NCBI GenBank assembly: GCA_016841385.1
Contig: JAENZF010000005.1
Coordinates: forward strand, 1 to 33,490
Reading direction: 5' to 3'
From: Methanobacteriota archaeon
Lineage (GTDB): Archaea > Halobacteriota > Methanomicrobia > Methanomicrobiales > Methanoculleaceae
DNA length: 33,490 bases
Under the pieces are notes generated by a model, which was not told the DNA's origin, did no database searches, and saw only the letters and a list, made by a program, of their open reading frames with translations. Shown here in pieces: positions 17,059 to 27,371 of this stretch (within the stretch, counting starts at the first letter, position 1; each line of letters opens with the position of its first letter). The position numbers and the translations under genes are program-made.

Positions 17059-17674
17059 CTCATTTTAAGTAATGTTTAAGAAACCGCTCTGCACAATTCC
17101 GCCCGGATCCGGGAAGCAGCAGGCACTGCACGTGCCTCCGATTCCCGGGATCCCTCTGGATCTGCAATCAATGGGGATCAGAGACGCGCGGCGGAGTGCG
17201 CAGAAGGTACCAGACAAAGCGAAGGTCGAACCCTCCTCATGGAGGGCCGATGTCGATATGGAGTTGTGCTCGTCACAACGGGATGACAGGAGCTGGATCT
17301 GATCGAGACGTTGGGCCAACGCCAGTGCAGCGCGCCCGGTTCCGGGAACTTTCTTCCTGGAAGCGTCGGAGAGTCAGGATCTATTAGCGACGACTGGAAT
17401 GCACCCGGTGCACACCGGGACGGCAGCAAAGAGAGCGATCGAAACGCGCAGAGACGGATGTCTCTCTATGACCCTCTCGCTTTGCTGCATCCATCAACTG
17501 TTTCCCTTCGCACCCCGGCTGCTTTTGCGGGGTGTTCGATGTCCTGCCCCATACGGGTTCACCAGAAGACCTATCGTGCCGGCATGTCCGGCACGGGGTC
17601 CGGCGCACGCATCGCTCTGCAGCAGACCTGCAGTCGATGCATCACGCTACAACGCACGAAGGGTTGATTGAAAC

Positions 17675-18688
17675 ATGCCGAAGATTAACAGACCACGCAG
17701 AGGATCCCTCGCGTACAGCCCGAGAAAACGGGCGAAAAGCCCGGTTCCCCGATACGGCTCATGGCCGGAGTATACGGGAGCCCCGGCTGTGCAGGGATTT
17801 GCAGGGTACAAGGTGGGGATGACCCACGTCATCATGGTTGATGACCACAAGAGCAGCCCCACAGAAGGCAAGGATGTGATGGTGCCGGTGACCGTGGTTG
17901 AGGTCCCGCCCATGCGGGTGGCAGGCGTGCGCGCATACAGCGAGGACACCTACGGAAAGCATGCGCTGACCGAGGCATGGACGACCGATCTCGACGAGGA
18001 GTTGTCCCGCCGCATCAACGTCCCGAAGAACCACGACACCGCCGCCGCCCTTGACGCCGTCAGGAACGCAATCGGCGAAGGCAAGGTCGCGGAACTCTAC
18101 GCCCTGGCCTACACCCGGCCCATGGAACTCACCGGCGTCCCGAAGAAGGTCCCCGACCTGATGGAGATGCGGATCGCCGGGGGAAGCCTCGACGACCAGA
18201 TCGCATACGCCGCCGAAATCCTCGGGAAAGAGGTTACGATCTCCGGCAACCTTGAGGTCGGCGAATACGTCGACGTGACCGCCATCACCACCGGTAAGGG
18301 CACACAGGGCCCCGTCAAGCGCTGGGGCGTTCAGGTCCGGAAGCGGAAACACTCCCGCGGCGGCAAGAAGCGCCACATCGGCAACCTCGGTCCGTGGCAT
18401 CCGCACCACGTTCGGTGGCAGGTGCCCCAGATGGGCCAGATGGGCTACCAGCAGCGCACCGAGTTCAACAAGCGCATCTTGAAGATCGGCACCAACGGCG
18501 ACGACATAACGCCGGCAGGCGGGTTCCTGCACTACGGCCTTGTGCGCGGTCCCTACGTGCTGATCAAGGGTTCCGTCCCGGGACCGAACAAGCGGCTGGT
18601 CCGAATACGGTCCGCGATACGGCAGGGTGAACACACCATCCGCACGCCGACGATCAGTTTCGTCAGCGCGCAGAGCCAGCAGGGGTGA
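17675..18688 (+). CDS. rpl3: Ribosomal protein L3
   Basis: Archaeal L3: [22 protein letters not shown]...[12 protein letters not shown]... Confidence 0.96.
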   Translation: MPKINRPRRGSLAYSPRKRAKSPVPRYGSWPEYTGAPAVQGFAGYKVGMTHVIMVDDHKSSPTEGKDVMVPVTVVEVPPMRVAGVRAYSEDTYGKHALTEAWTTDLDEELSRRINVPKNHDTAAALDAVRNAIGEGKVAELYALAYTRPMELTGVPKKVPDLMEMRIAGGSLDDQIAYAAEILGKEVTISGNLEVGEYVDVTAITTGKGTQGPVKRWGVQVRKRKHSRGGKKRHIGNLGPWHPHHVRWQVPQMGQMGYQQRTEFNKRILKIGTNGDDITPAGGFLHYGLVRGPYVLIKGSVPGPNKRLVRIRSAIRQGEHTIRTPTISFVSAQSQQG

Positions 18689-18694
18689 GCAGCG

Positions 18695-19444
18695 ATGAAG
18701 GCACAGGTTCGAACACTGACAGGTGAGATCGCTCACGAGATCGATCTCCCGGAAATCTTTACTGAAGAGTACAGGCCCGACCTGATTAAGCGGGCTGTCC
18801 TCGCGCTCCAGAGCACCCGGTTCCAGCCGCATGGGACAAACCCCTATGCCGGTCTCCGCACCTCGGCAGAGTCCTGGGGCAGCGGTCGGGGTGTCGCTCA
18901 GGTCCCCCGCCTGAAGAACGGCAGCAGGGTGGCCAGGGTACCGCAGGCAACCGGCGGGCGTGCAGCGCATCCCCCGAAGGTCGCAAAGATCCTCGTCAAG
19001 GAGATCAACCGGAAAGAGAAGCAGAAGGCTCTCCGGTCTGCCGTCGCAGCCAGCACATACCAGGACCTCGTCCGGGAACGCGGGCACCTCTTTGAGGGCG
19101 ACCTCCCGCTGGTCTTCGAGGACCGGTTCGAAGAGATCGTCCGGACGGGCGATGTCATCTCGGCGCTCTCTGCTCTCGGTGTCTATGCCGACGTCGAGCG
19201 GGCGAAGGGCAGCAAGAAAGTCCGTGCAGGGCGGGGTACCATGCGTGGCCGCCGCTACAAGCAGCGCAAGAGCGTTCTCATCGTCACCGGGAACGAACCG
19301 CTCAGGGCAGCCCGGAACCTTGCCGGCGTCGATGCCGTGACGGTCAACCAGTTGAACACCGAACTGCTGGCACCCGGCACGCAGGCAGGACGCCTGACGA
19401 TCTGGACGGAGTCTGCGATCAGGAGACTGGAGGAGTTCTCATGA
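18695..19444 (+). CDS. rpl4: Ribosomal protein L4 (L1e/L4 family)
   Basis: TNPYAGLRTSAESWGSGRGVAQVPRLK; operon position. Confidence 0.96.
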   Translation: MKAQVRTLTGEIAHEIDLPEIFTEEYRPDLIKRAVLALQSTRFQPHGTNPYAGLRTSAESWGSGRGVAQVPRLKNGSRVARVPQATGGRAAHPPKVAKILVKEINRKEKQKALRSAVAASTYQDLVRERGHLFEGDLPLVFEDRFEEIVRTGDVISALSALGVYADVERAKGSKKVRAGRGTMRGRRYKQRKSVLIVTGNEPLRAARNLAGVDAVTVNQLNTELLAPGTQAGRLTIWTESAIRRLEEFS

Positions 19445-19689
19445 TACTGAAATACCCATTCGTTACTGAAAAAGCAACGATGATGCTCGAAGGTGAGAGC
19501 AAGCTCCAGTTTATCGTGCAGAGGGATGCCACCAAACAGGACATCAAGCGTGAGCTGGAGTCGGTCTTCGAGCAGGATGTGACCGAGGTCCGCACAATGA
19601 TGACCATGAAAGGCGAAAAGAAGGCCATTGTAAAGTTTTCGGATGCGAAGGCGGCTGAAGAGATCCTCAGCCGACTGGGAATAATGTAA
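19441..19689 (+). CDS. rpl23: Ribosomal protein L23
   Basis: YPFVTEKATMMLE...VKFSDAKAAEEILSRLGIM; 4-bp overlap with L4. Confidence 0.95.
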   Translation: MILKYPFVTEKATMMLEGESKLQFIVQRDATKQDIKRELESVFEQDVTEVRTMMTMKGEKKAIVKFSDAKAAEEILSRLGIM

Positions 19690-19700
19690 GGTGAGTGACG

Positions 19701-20420
19701 ATGGCACATCGAATTATAGCACAGAGTCGTGGAAAAGGCGGCCCAACCTACCGTGCACCGTCGCACCGGTATAAGGCCGCACTGCGGCACGTAGGGAAGA
19801 ATGACGCCCTGATCACCGGGACCGTCATCGATATCGAGCACGACCCGGCCCGCCACGCACCGATCGCTCTCACCAAGATCGAGAATGGCGAGAAGGTCTA
19901 CGTTCTCGCCACCGAAGGACTCGGTGTCGGAGATACGATCTCCTGGGGTCCGGGTGGCGTCGTGAAGAACGGCAACACTCTCCCGCTCCGCGAGATCCCG
20001 GTCGGCGGATACGTCTGCAACATCGAGGCCCGCCCGAACGACGGCGGCAAGTTCGTCCGTTCGAGCGGCGTCCAGGCCCTCGTCATCGGCAAGGCCGATG
20101 ACGGCAGAGTCGGTGTCAGGATGCCGAGCGGCAAGAACAAGTGGTTCAACGGTGCCTGCATGGCAACCGTCGGTATCGTTGCCGGCGGCGGACGGGGCGA
20201 AAAACCGTTCGCCAAGGCAGGAAAGAAGCACATGCACGTCAGGTCCTCCTCCGAGAGGTGGCCTCGCGTCAAGGGTGTCTGCATGAACGTCATCGACCAC
20301 CCGTTCGGTGGCGGTGGACACCAGCACTGCGGACGGCCCAAGACCGTATCCCACGGTACGCCGCCCGGCAGAAAGGTAGGGCATGTTGCCGCCCGGAGAA
20401 CCGGCAAGTGGAAGAAGTGA
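19701..20420 (+). CDS. rpl2: Ribosomal protein L2
   Basis: MAHRIIAQSRGKGGPTYRAPSHRYKA...; GKKHMHVRSSSERWPRVKGVCMNVIDHPFGGG. Confidence 0.96.
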   Translation: MAHRIIAQSRGKGGPTYRAPSHRYKAALRHVGKNDALITGTVIDIEHDPARHAPIALTKIENGEKVYVLATEGLGVGDTISWGPGGVVKNGNTLPLREIPVGGYVCNIEARPNDGGKFVRSSGVQALVIGKADDGRVGVRMPSGKNKWFNGACMATVGIVAGGGRGEKPFAKAGKKHMHVRSSSERWPRVKGVCMNVIDHPFGGGGHQHCGRPKTVSHGTPPGRKVGHVAARRTGKWKK

Positions 20421-20430
20421 GGGGTGAAGC

Positions 20431-20844
20431 ATGGCAAAGAAGACACAGAAGCGAATGCCGCGGCGGCGTGAGGAATTCACCTACCGCGGCCACACCGTTG
20501 AGACCCTGCAGCAGATGGCTCTCTCCGAGCTGCTGCCGCTCATGCCGGCCCGGGTACGCAGGAAGTTTGACCGGGGTCTCTCCCGGGATCACGAGAAACT
20601 CCTTGCCGATCTTCGGTCGGGAGACGGGAGCATCCGCACGCATCTGCGTGACATGATCATCCTGCCCGAGATGGTCGGCAGGACGTTTGAGATCCACAAC
20701 GGGAAAGAGTTCCAGGTGGTGGAGATTCAGCCTGAGGCGGTCTTCCATTACCTTGGAGAGTTTGCACTGACCCGCAGAAGGGTCTCCCACGGCAGCGCCG
20801 GTATCGGTGCAACCCGGTCGAGTAAGTACGTACCGCTGAAGTGA
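20431..20844 (+). CDS. rps19: Ribosomal protein S19
   Basis: Archaeal S19: [12 protein letters not shown]...[30 protein letters not shown]. Confidence 0.96.
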   Translation: MAKKTQKRMPRRREEFTYRGHTVETLQQMALSELLPLMPARVRRKFDRGLSRDHEKLLADLRSGDGSIRTHLRDMIILPEMVGRTFEIHNGKEFQVVEIQPEAVFHYLGEFALTRRRVSHGSAGIGATRSSKYVPLK

Positions 20845-20849
20845 TGGCT

Positions 20850-21311
20850 ATGGCAAGAACAGATTATTCAGCAAAGATCGAGGGCGAGAACGTCGCTCGC
20901 GCAAAGGCGAACGAGCTTCCCGTCTCTCCCAAGCACTCGATCGAGATTGCCAGGTTCATCCGGAAGATGACCACCGCCGAGGCAAAGGCGTACCTCGCCG
21001 ATGTGGTAGAACTCAAGAAGGCCATCCCCTTCAAGCGGTTCAACCGGAATGTCGCCCACAAGCGCGGTCTTGAGAAGTGGGCGGCCGGCCGGTACCCGGT
21101 TAAGGCCGCAGAGGCCTACATCAGGCTGCTTGAGTCCGTCGAGAAGAACGCCGAGTACATCGGCCTCGACACCGGAAACCTCAGGATCAACCACGTTGCC
21201 GCAAACACGGGCCGTGGCCTCAAGGCATTCTTCCCGCGTGCGATGGGTCGCGCCACCCCGAAACGCAGGGAGACTGTAAACATCGAGATCGTCGTGACCG
21301 AGGTGGCGTAA
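20850..21311 (+). CDS. rpl22: Ribosomal protein L22
   Basis: [38 protein letters not shown]... Confidence 0.95.
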   Translation: MARTDYSAKIEGENVARAKANELPVSPKHSIEIARFIRKMTTAEAKAYLADVVELKKAIPFKRFNRNVAHKRGLEKWAAGRYPVKAAEAYIRLLESVEKNAEYIGLDTGNLRINHVAANTGRGLKAFFPRAMGRATPKRRETVNIEIVVTEVA

Positions 21312-22015
21312 TGGCAATCGAGAAGAAGTTTATCACTGACGGCGTGCGCAACGTCCGCGTCGAGAAGTTCCTCACGAAGGAACTCAAGCGGGCTGGATAC
21401 GGTGGCATGGACATCACCCGGACGCCGCTCGGCACCCAGGTGACCATCTTTGCGGAGAAACCCGGCATCGTGATCGGGAAAGGCGGCAAGCAGGTCCGCC
21501 AGCTCACTCAGGACCTCGCCACCGACTACGATATCGAGTCCCCGCAGGTGGAAGTCCAGCAGGTCCAGAACCCCAACTTCAACGCCCAGATCATGGCGGA
21601 GAGGCTGGCGAACGCCCTTGAGCGCGGCTGGTACTTCAGAAAGGCCGGGCAGAGCACGATCCGCCGGGTTATGGAATCCGGTGCGCTCGGCTGCGAGGTC
21701 ATCGTTGCCGGGAAACTGACCGGTGCCCGGTCACGGACCCAGAAGTTCACCGAGGGCTACGTCAAGCACTGCGGTGAGCCCAGCGAGACGATCGTCGAGA
21801 AGGGCTACGCGCTTGCGATCAAGAAACTCGGGACCATCGGGGTCCAGGTCAAGATCGTCCCACCGGATGCACGGCTGCCCGACACCTTCGATGTCCTCGA
21901 GCCCGCGCCGAAAAAGGCCCCGGCCGAGCCCATCGAGCCTGAAGAGGTTGGCGACGAGGAGTTCGGGGAAGAGTTCGAGGAGACCTCCGGTGAGGAGTAC
22001 GTGGAGGAGAGATAA
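21311..22015 (+). CDS. rps3: Ribosomal protein S3 (KH domain, acidic C-terminal extension)
   Basis: KPGIVIGKGGKQVRQLT KH motif; overlaps L22 stop. Confidence 0.96.
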   Translation: MAIEKKFITDGVRNVRVEKFLTKELKRAGYGGMDITRTPLGTQVTIFAEKPGIVIGKGGKQVRQLTQDLATDYDIESPQVEVQQVQNPNFNAQIMAERLANALERGWYFRKAGQSTIRRVMESGALGCEVIVAGKLTGARSRTQKFTEGYVKHCGEPSETIVEKGYALAIKKLGTIGVQVKIVPPDARLPDTFDVLEPAPKKAPAEPIEPEEVGDEEFGEEFEETSGEEYVEER

Positions 22016-22219
22016 ATGGCAATCTTTCGCGCACAGGAAGTGAAACAACTCTCCGACGTTGAACTCCTCGAGCAGGAGCAGAAACTCTCCCTCGAACTGA
22101 TCCAGGAGCGGGGGAAAGTCAGCGCCGGCGGTGCCACCGAGAACCCCGGGAGGATCCGTGAGGTCAGAAGGACGATTGCGCGCATCCGAACCGAGCAGAA
22201 CGCACGGAGGAACGCATGA
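22016..22219 (+). CDS. rpl29: Ribosomal protein L29
   Basis: MAIFRAQEVKQLSDVELLEQEQKLSLELIQERGKVSAGG. Confidence 0.94.
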   Translation: MAIFRAQEVKQLSDVELLEQEQKLSLELIQERGKVSAGGATENPGRIREVRRTIARIRTEQNARRNA

Positions 22220-22488
22220 TCTCTCCCCAGAACGTCCTGCGGCACGAGTTGATCGGCCTGGACGTTCTGGTCACCCGTGCGAGCAACCCGGGTCATGCCG
22301 GGGTATCGGGTCGCATCGTCGATGAAACCCGTAATACCCTGGTCATCCTGACCGGGCGGGGAGAAAAGCGGATACCAAAACGGTTCAGCGTGTTCCGCCT
22401 CCGGCTCCCTGACGGCACGACCGTCGATGTGGACGGGTCGAGCCTGGAGACACAGCCGGAACGACGGATAAGTATGCGCATCAGATAA
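22216..22488 (+). CDS. rnp1: Ribonuclease P protein component 1 (Rpp29/Pop4 family)
   Basis: HELIGLDVLVTRASNPGHAGVSGRIVDETRNTLVI; conserved archaeal operon position before S17. Confidence 0.92.
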   Translation: MISPQNVLRHELIGLDVLVTRASNPGHAGVSGRIVDETRNTLVILTGRGEKRIPKRFSVFRLRLPDGTTVDVDGSSLETQPERRISMRIR

Positions 22489-22501
22489 ATGAGGCTGAAT
22501 A

Positions 22502-22828
22502 ATGGCACGAAACATTGGGTTGGACGTCCCCCTTCCGGAAACGGAATGTGAGGACGCAAATTGTCCGTTTCACGGCACTTTACCGGTACGCGGCCAGGTG
22601 ATTACCGGCAAAGTCGTGAGCGACCGTATGAACGGTACCGTCGTCGTGGAGCGTGAGTTCCTCCACTACGTCAAGAAATACAAGCGGTACGAGAAACGCA
22701 GATCCCGGTACCATGCCCACAGCACGCCCTGCATCAACGCGGGCGTTGGCGATGTGGTCCGGATCGCAGAGTGCCGCCCGCTCTCGAAGACTAAGAACTT
22801 CGTAGTGGTCGAGGTGATGAAGGAATGA
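22502..22828 (+). CDS. rps17: Ribosomal protein S17
   Basis: [31 protein letters not shown]... Confidence 0.95.
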   Translation: MARNIGLDVPLPETECEDANCPFHGTLPVRGQVITGKVVSDRMNGTVVVEREFLHYVKKYKRYEKRRSRYHAHSTPCINAGVGDVVRIAECRPLSKTKNFVVVEVMKE

Positions 22829-23223
22829 AGGCGATGCAGTCAACTATTCCGCGCGCCCTCGCCACCGGCTCCCAGATGGTCTGTTCCGACAACACAGGCG
22901 CACGGCTCGTGGAGATCATCTCGGTCGACCGCTACCACGGTGTCAGGCGCCGGCAGCCCTGCATGGGCGTCGGCGACGTCGCGACCGTGAGCGTCAAGAA
23001 GGGCACCCCCGATATGCGGAGGAAACTCGAGAAAGCGGTGGTCATCCGGCAGAAGAAGGAGATCCGCCGCCCGAACGGCATCCGTCTCTCGTTCGAGGAT
23101 AACGCCATGGTGCTCATCAACGAGCGCGGCGAGCCGAAGGGAACGGAGATCAAAGGTGCCGTCCCCCGCGAGATCGCGGAGCGGTTCCCGAAGATCGCCT
23201 CCATGGCGACGATAATCGTGTAA
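22825..23223 (+). CDS. rpl14: Ribosomal protein L14
   Basis: [33 protein letters not shown]. Confidence 0.95.
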   Translation: MKAMQSTIPRALATGSQMVCSDNTGARLVEIISVDRYHGVRRRQPCMGVGDVATVSVKKGTPDMRRKLEKAVVIRQKKEIRRPNGIRLSFEDNAMVLINERGEPKGTEIKGAVPREIAERFPKIASMATIIV

Positions 23224-23236
23224 GGTGTGGTGAAGA

Positions 23237-23602
23237 ATGGTACGCATAGTAAGCAAACAGCCGAGAAAACAGCGTAAGGCGCGTTACAACGCACCGAACC
23301 ACACCCGGGGCCGGTTCCTATCCGCATCGCTTGCCCCCGAGCTCCGCGGGAAGTACAACGCCCGGAGGACTCGTGTGGTCAAGGGCGACACCGTCAAGGT
23401 GCTTCGTGGCGACTTCGCCGGCGACGAAGGCGTTGTCGATGCAGTGGACATGAAGATGTGTCGGCTGGTCGTGCACGGCGTGATGGTGACCAAGTCCGAC
23501 GGAACCGAGGTTCCCCGGCCGGTCGATCCCTCGAACGTGCAGATCACGAAGCTCAACCTGAAGGACAAACTACGTGAGGAGAGACTCGGAGGCGGAGAAT
23601 AA
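23237..23602 (+). CDS. rpl24: Ribosomal protein L24
   Basis: MVRIVSKQPRKQRKARYNAPNHTRGRFLSA...KOW motif. Confidence 0.95.
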   Translation: MVRIVSKQPRKQRKARYNAPNHTRGRFLSASLAPELRGKYNARRTRVVKGDTVKVLRGDFAGDEGVVDAVDMKMCRLVVHGVMVTKSDGTEVPRPVDPSNVQITKLNLKDKLREERLGGGE

Positions 23603-24336
23603 TGTCTAAGTATCTCAAGCGGTTGGTAGCGCCAGGGTCCTGGCATATCCCGAAGAAAGTACAGAAATTTGTCATGAAGACCGCCCCGGGCCCCCACAAC
23701 GCCGGCGCCCTGCCGGTCGGTGTCTGGCTCCGCGAGCACATCGGCCTCGCACAGAACGCGAGCGAAGCCCGGAAGATCCTGCACCAGCGGGACATCATCG
23801 TCAACGGGCGGGCCTGCAGGAGCCCTCAGATAGGCCTCGGTGTCTTTGATATCGTCTCGATCCCGAAGCTCGGGAAGCACTACCGCATCCAGCTGGACAA
23901 GCGGGGCAACCTGGTCGCCATCGAGATCCCGGCGGAGTCTGCAAAGACCCGGCTCTGCAAGATCCGGAACAAGACCACGATCACGGGCGGCAAGGTACAG
24001 TTGAACCTTGCGTTCGGCGCAAACATCCTCGCCGATAACACCTACAAAGCAAAAGACTCCATCGTGGTGACCCTCGGCGACGGAACGGCCGGTGAAGACC
24101 GGTTCCGGATCGTCGACCACTTCCCCTTCGCAGAAGGCAACGTGGCCATGGTCGTCGGTGGAAAACACTCCGGGAAGGTCGGCAAGATCGTTGAGGTCAT
24201 CATGACGCCGAGTTCCGTCCCGAACCGCGTGATCCTCGTGGACGAATCGGCCGACGAACGGTTCGAGACCATTGACGAGTACATTTTCATGGTCGGCCGC
24301 TCGGCGATTGCACCCCAACTGGAGGCCTCAGCATGA
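23602..24336 (+). CDS. rps4e: Ribosomal protein S4e
   Basis: MSKYLKRLVAPGSWHIPKK... Confidence 0.96.
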   Translation: MSKYLKRLVAPGSWHIPKKVQKFVMKTAPGPHNAGALPVGVWLREHIGLAQNASEARKILHQRDIIVNGRACRSPQIGLGVFDIVSIPKLGKHYRIQLDKRGNLVAIEIPAESAKTRLCKIRNKTTITGGKVQLNLAFGANILADNTYKAKDSIVVTLGDGTAGEDRFRIVDHFPFAEGNVAMVVGGKHSGKVGKIVEVIMTPSSVPNRVILVDESADERFETIDEYIFMVGRSAIAPQLEASA

Positions 24337-24836
24337 GTGCGATGAGAGATATCTACATAGACAAGGTCGTCGTGCATATGGGCGTTGGAGAGAGCGGTGA
24401 GCGGCTGGTCAAGGCCGAGGATCTCGTAAAGAAGATCACCGGCCAGAAGCCCGTCCGCACCATCGCAAAGCGGACCCAGCCGGCGTTCGGTATCAGGAAG
24501 GGCGCTCCCATCGGGTGCAAGGTCACCCTGCGCCGGGAGAACGCCGAGAAGTTCGTCGCGACCGCGCTCAACATCATCGAGCGGCAACTCGCCGTCACGC
24601 AGTTCGACCGGACCGGCAACGTCTCCTTCGGCATCGAAGAGCACACCGACTTCCCGGGCATGTCGTATGACCCGACGATCGGCATCTACGGCATGGACGT
24701 CAACGTGGTGCTCGAGTACAAAGGCGCGCGAATCGCACGCAGGGTCGCCGAGCGCAGGAAACTGCCGTCGGACCAGAAAGTGAGTACAGAGGAAGCCATC
24801 GCGTTCATGCGCGAGCACTACCAGGTGGAGGTGTAA
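24333..24836 (+). CDS. rpl5: Ribosomal protein L5
   Basis: KVVVHMGVGESGERLVKAEDLVKKITGQKPVRTIAKRTQPAFGIRKGAPIGCKVTLR. Confidence 0.95.
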   Translation: MSAMRDIYIDKVVVHMGVGESGERLVKAEDLVKKITGQKPVRTIAKRTQPAFGIRKGAPIGCKVTLRRENAEKFVATALNIIERQLAVTQFDRTGNVSFGIEEHTDFPGMSYDPTIGIYGMDVNVVLEYKGARIARRVAERRKLPSDQKVSTEEAIAFMREHYQVEV

Positions 24837-24839
24837 GGA

Positions 24840-25019
24840 ATGGCGGAAGAGTCAGGAGCACCTTCAGTGGGCGCTAAAGCAAAGAAGTTCGGCCGTGGGG
24901 CCAACGAGTGCCGCATCTGCGGCCGGAAGCAGGGCCTTGTACGCAAGTATGGCATCTACTTCTGCCGTCAGTGCTTCCGTGAGTGGGCCCGGAAAATGGG
25001 CTTCAAGAAGATGAACTAG
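24840..25019 (+). CDS. rps14: Ribosomal protein S14 (zinc-binding type), absent from supplied ORF track
   Basis: My translation: [59 protein letters not shown]-stop; lies between L5 and S8. Confidence 0.95.
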   Translation: MAEESGAPSVGAKAKKFGRGANECRICGRKQGLVRKYGIYFCRQCFREWARKMGFKKMN

Positions 25020-25031
25020 GGGTTAGAGAAT

Positions 25032-25424
25032 ATGGCACGACTGAATCCAATCGCTGACGCGATGAGCACGATCAAGAATGCCGGCGACGCTGGGAAGAAC
25101 GAGGTTATTGTCGAACCCGCCAGCAAGTTGCTAGGCGCCATGCTCCGCGTTATGCAGGAAAATGGCTATATCGGCGGCTTCGAGTTCATCGACGACGGCC
25201 GCGGCGGCCAGTTCCGGGTCCAACTCTCCGGAACGATCAATAAGTGTGGCGCCATCACCCCCCGGTTCCCGGTGGCGATGGCTGATATGGAATCCTGGGA
25301 GTCACAGTACCTCCCCGCAAAGAACTTCGGCATCCTGATCATCTCCACCTCGAAGGGGGTCATCTCCCACGCGCAGGCAAGGAGCGAGGGTGTCGGCGGG
25401 CAGCTGCTGGGATACGTCTACTGA
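25032..25424 (+). CDS. rps8: Ribosomal protein S8
   Basis: [42 protein letters not shown]. Confidence 0.96.
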   Translation: MARLNPIADAMSTIKNAGDAGKNEVIVEPASKLLGAMLRVMQENGYIGGFEFIDDGRGGQFRVQLSGTINKCGAITPRFPVAMADMESWESQYLPAKNFGILIISTSKGVISHAQARSEGVGGQLLGYVY

Positions 25425-25436
25425 GGAGGGAAGAGT

Positions 25437-25961
25437 ATGGGAATAACACGACAGGTCGAGATCCCTCCCGGTGTGGACGTCACGCTCGAAGGCAGCGTGC
25501 TCACGGTCTCCGGACCGAAGGGCACACTGGTCCGTGACATGCGCTTCCCGCAGATCGACCTCAAGGTTGAAGGCGGCGAAGTCGTTGTCTCCACGGCATC
25601 CGACAAGAAGCGGTTCCTTGCCATGAGCGGCACGCTCGAGGCCCATGTGAAGAACATGATCCGGGGTGTTGTCGAGGGCTACGAGTATCGCATGAAGGTG
25701 GTCTACAGCCACTTCCCGATCCAGCTCAAACAGCAGGGCAACCGCCTCGAGATCAACAACTTCCTTGGCGAGAAGCAGCCCCGGACAGCAAAGCTCATCG
25801 AGGGCGTCACCGTCAGGATAGGGAACGACGAGGTGACTCTCACCGGTATCGATAAGGAGAAGGTGGGCAACACGGCCGCAAACATCGAGCACGCGACCAG
25901 GATCACGAAGCGTGATCCCCGGGTGTTCCAGGACGGCATCTACATCACCGAGAGGGCGTGA
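25437..25961 (+). CDS. rpl6: Ribosomal protein L6
   Basis: IPPGVDVTLEGSVLTVSGPKGTLVRDMRFPQI... Confidence 0.95.
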   Translation: MGITRQVEIPPGVDVTLEGSVLTVSGPKGTLVRDMRFPQIDLKVEGGEVVVSTASDKKRFLAMSGTLEAHVKNMIRGVVEGYEYRMKVVYSHFPIQLKQQGNRLEINNFLGEKQPRTAKLIEGVTVRIGNDEVTLTGIDKEKVGNTAANIEHATRITKRDPRVFQDGIYITERA

Positions 25962-25966
25962 AACCG

Positions 25967-26398
25967 ATGGATGAGACAAGAAGATTGATCCGCGTCCGCA
26001 CCCGGCACAACAAGCCTGCCTTCAAGAGGCGGGGGCTTCATCGCAAATCGAGGCTGGCAGATGTCTGGCGGCGTCCGCGTGGTCTACACAACAAGCAGAG
26101 ACGTCAGTTCATTGCAAAGGGTGTTCTTCCCCGGCCGGGATACGGGAGCCCTGCCGCAATCCGCGGCATGCACCCGAGCGGCTATGAGGAGGTGCGGGTT
26201 TTTACACCTGCAGAACTTGGGGGACTGAACCCGGAGACTCAGGCTGTCCGGATCGGCGGATCCGTAGGCAACAGAAAGCGTGGAGCGATTCAGACGCGGG
26301 CCCTGGAACTGGGGCTCAAGGTGCTCAACGCAAAAGACCTCACTCGTGCGGCCGAAATACCTGCCGGAAGCGAAGAAGAGGTGAACGAGGATGAGTGA
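25967..26398 (+). CDS. rpl32e: Ribosomal protein L32e
   Basis: RHNKPAFKRRGLHRKSRLADVWRRPRGLHNKQRR... Confidence 0.95.
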   Translation: MDETRRLIRVRTRHNKPAFKRRGLHRKSRLADVWRRPRGLHNKQRRQFIAKGVLPRPGYGSPAAIRGMHPSGYEEVRVFTPAELGGLNPETQAVRIGGSVGNRKRGAIQTRALELGLKVLNAKDLTRAAEIPAGSEEEVNEDE

Positions 26399-26843
26399 TC
26401 TTGCCAGTCAGAAGCGAATGGCAGCCGCCATTCTCAAGTGCGGCGTTAACCGTGTCTGGTTCGATCCCGAGCGCCAGGCTGATATCGAGGCGGCTATCTC
26501 CAGAAACGACCTGCGCGAGCTCGTCGGTGAAGGCGTGATCAAGGCTCACGTCGTGAAGGGGAACAGCCGTGGCAGGGCACGGGCACGGATGGCAAAGCGT
26601 TCTTACGGCCACCGGAAAGGACCGGGCCGGAGGAAGGGTGCCGCCGGAGCTCGTGGATCCAGCAAGCGGGCATGGATACGCAAGATCCGGGCGCAGCGTC
26701 GCACGCTGCGTGAGATGCGTGCAGAAGGCACAATCGAGAGGAGTCTTTACCGCGTGATGTACCGGCGGGCTTCCGGAGGCCAGTTCCGGAGTGTGTCGCA
26801 CCTTGCGGCTCATGTTGAGACGATGGCAGGGAGGATGAAATAA
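26391..26843 (+). CDS. rpl19e: Ribosomal protein L19e
   Basis: MSDLASQKRMAAAILKCGVNRVWFDPERQADIEAAISRNDLRELV. Confidence 0.95.
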   Translation: MSDLASQKRMAAAILKCGVNRVWFDPERQADIEAAISRNDLRELVGEGVIKAHVVKGNSRGRARARMAKRSYGHRKGPGRRKGAAGARGSSKRAWIRKIRAQRRTLREMRAEGTIERSLYRVMYRRASGGQFRSVSHLAAHVETMAGRMK

Positions 26844-27370
26844 TGGCAACCGGCCCAAGATACTTCGTGCCCTTCCGAAGGCGGCACGAGGGCAAGACTG
26901 ATTACTACAAGCGGATGTCGCTCCTGTCATCAGGGACCCCGAGGATGGTCGTCCGGAGGACGAACCGGCAGATCATCGTGCAGCTGGTCGTCCCCGAGAT
27001 TGAAGGGGACCGCACCCTGGTGGCTGCATACTCGGCTGAACTTGCCGACTACGGCTACGAGGGATCGACTGCGAGCACCCCGGCCGCCTACCTGACCGGG
27101 ATGCTGTTTGCGGTCAAGGCGTTGAACGCAGGGTATGAGGAGAGTATCCTGGATATCGGCCTCGCCCGGGCGAAACCCGGAGCGCGCGTCTTTGCCGCTC
27201 TCAAGGGGGCAGTGGATGCAGGTCTCGATGTCCCCTATGGCGAGTCGATCCTCCCCGATGAGGAGCGGCTCAAGGGTGCCCACATCGCCGGGTATGCTCC
27301 CGAGCGCGCAGGTAACCTGGTAGCGAATGTAGAGGCTGTGGCTCTGGCCATCAAGAAGGAGCTGGTGTGA
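26843..27370 (+). CDS. rpl18: Ribosomal protein L18
   Basis: [47 protein letters not shown]. Confidence 0.95.
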   Translation: MATGPRYFVPFRRRHEGKTDYYKRMSLLSSGTPRMVVRRTNRQIIVQLVVPEIEGDRTLVAAYSAELADYGYEGSTASTPAAYLTGMLFAVKALNAGYEESILDIGLARAKPGARVFAALKGAVDAGLDVPYGESILPDEERLKGAHIAGYAPERAGNLVANVEAVALAIKKELV

Positions 27371-27371
27371 C

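Noticed and set aside
17050-17400. Possible SRP 7S RNA or RNase P RNA before the ribosomal operon
   Set aside because: Looked for the SRP helix 8 motif and RNase P conserved blocks by eye and did not find them; only isolated hairpins are supportable.
17072-17667. Several short ORFs upstream of L3
   Set aside because: Compositionally unconvincing, overlapping in several frames, without RBS or motif; treated as non-coding leader.
17759-19087. 442-aa minus-strand ORF over L3/L4
   Set aside because: Fully antisense to ribosomal protein genes; no recognisable domain.
21890-22015. Acidic Glu-rich tail of S3 as a novelty
   Set aside because: Acidic, variable C-terminal extensions of archaeal S3 are common.
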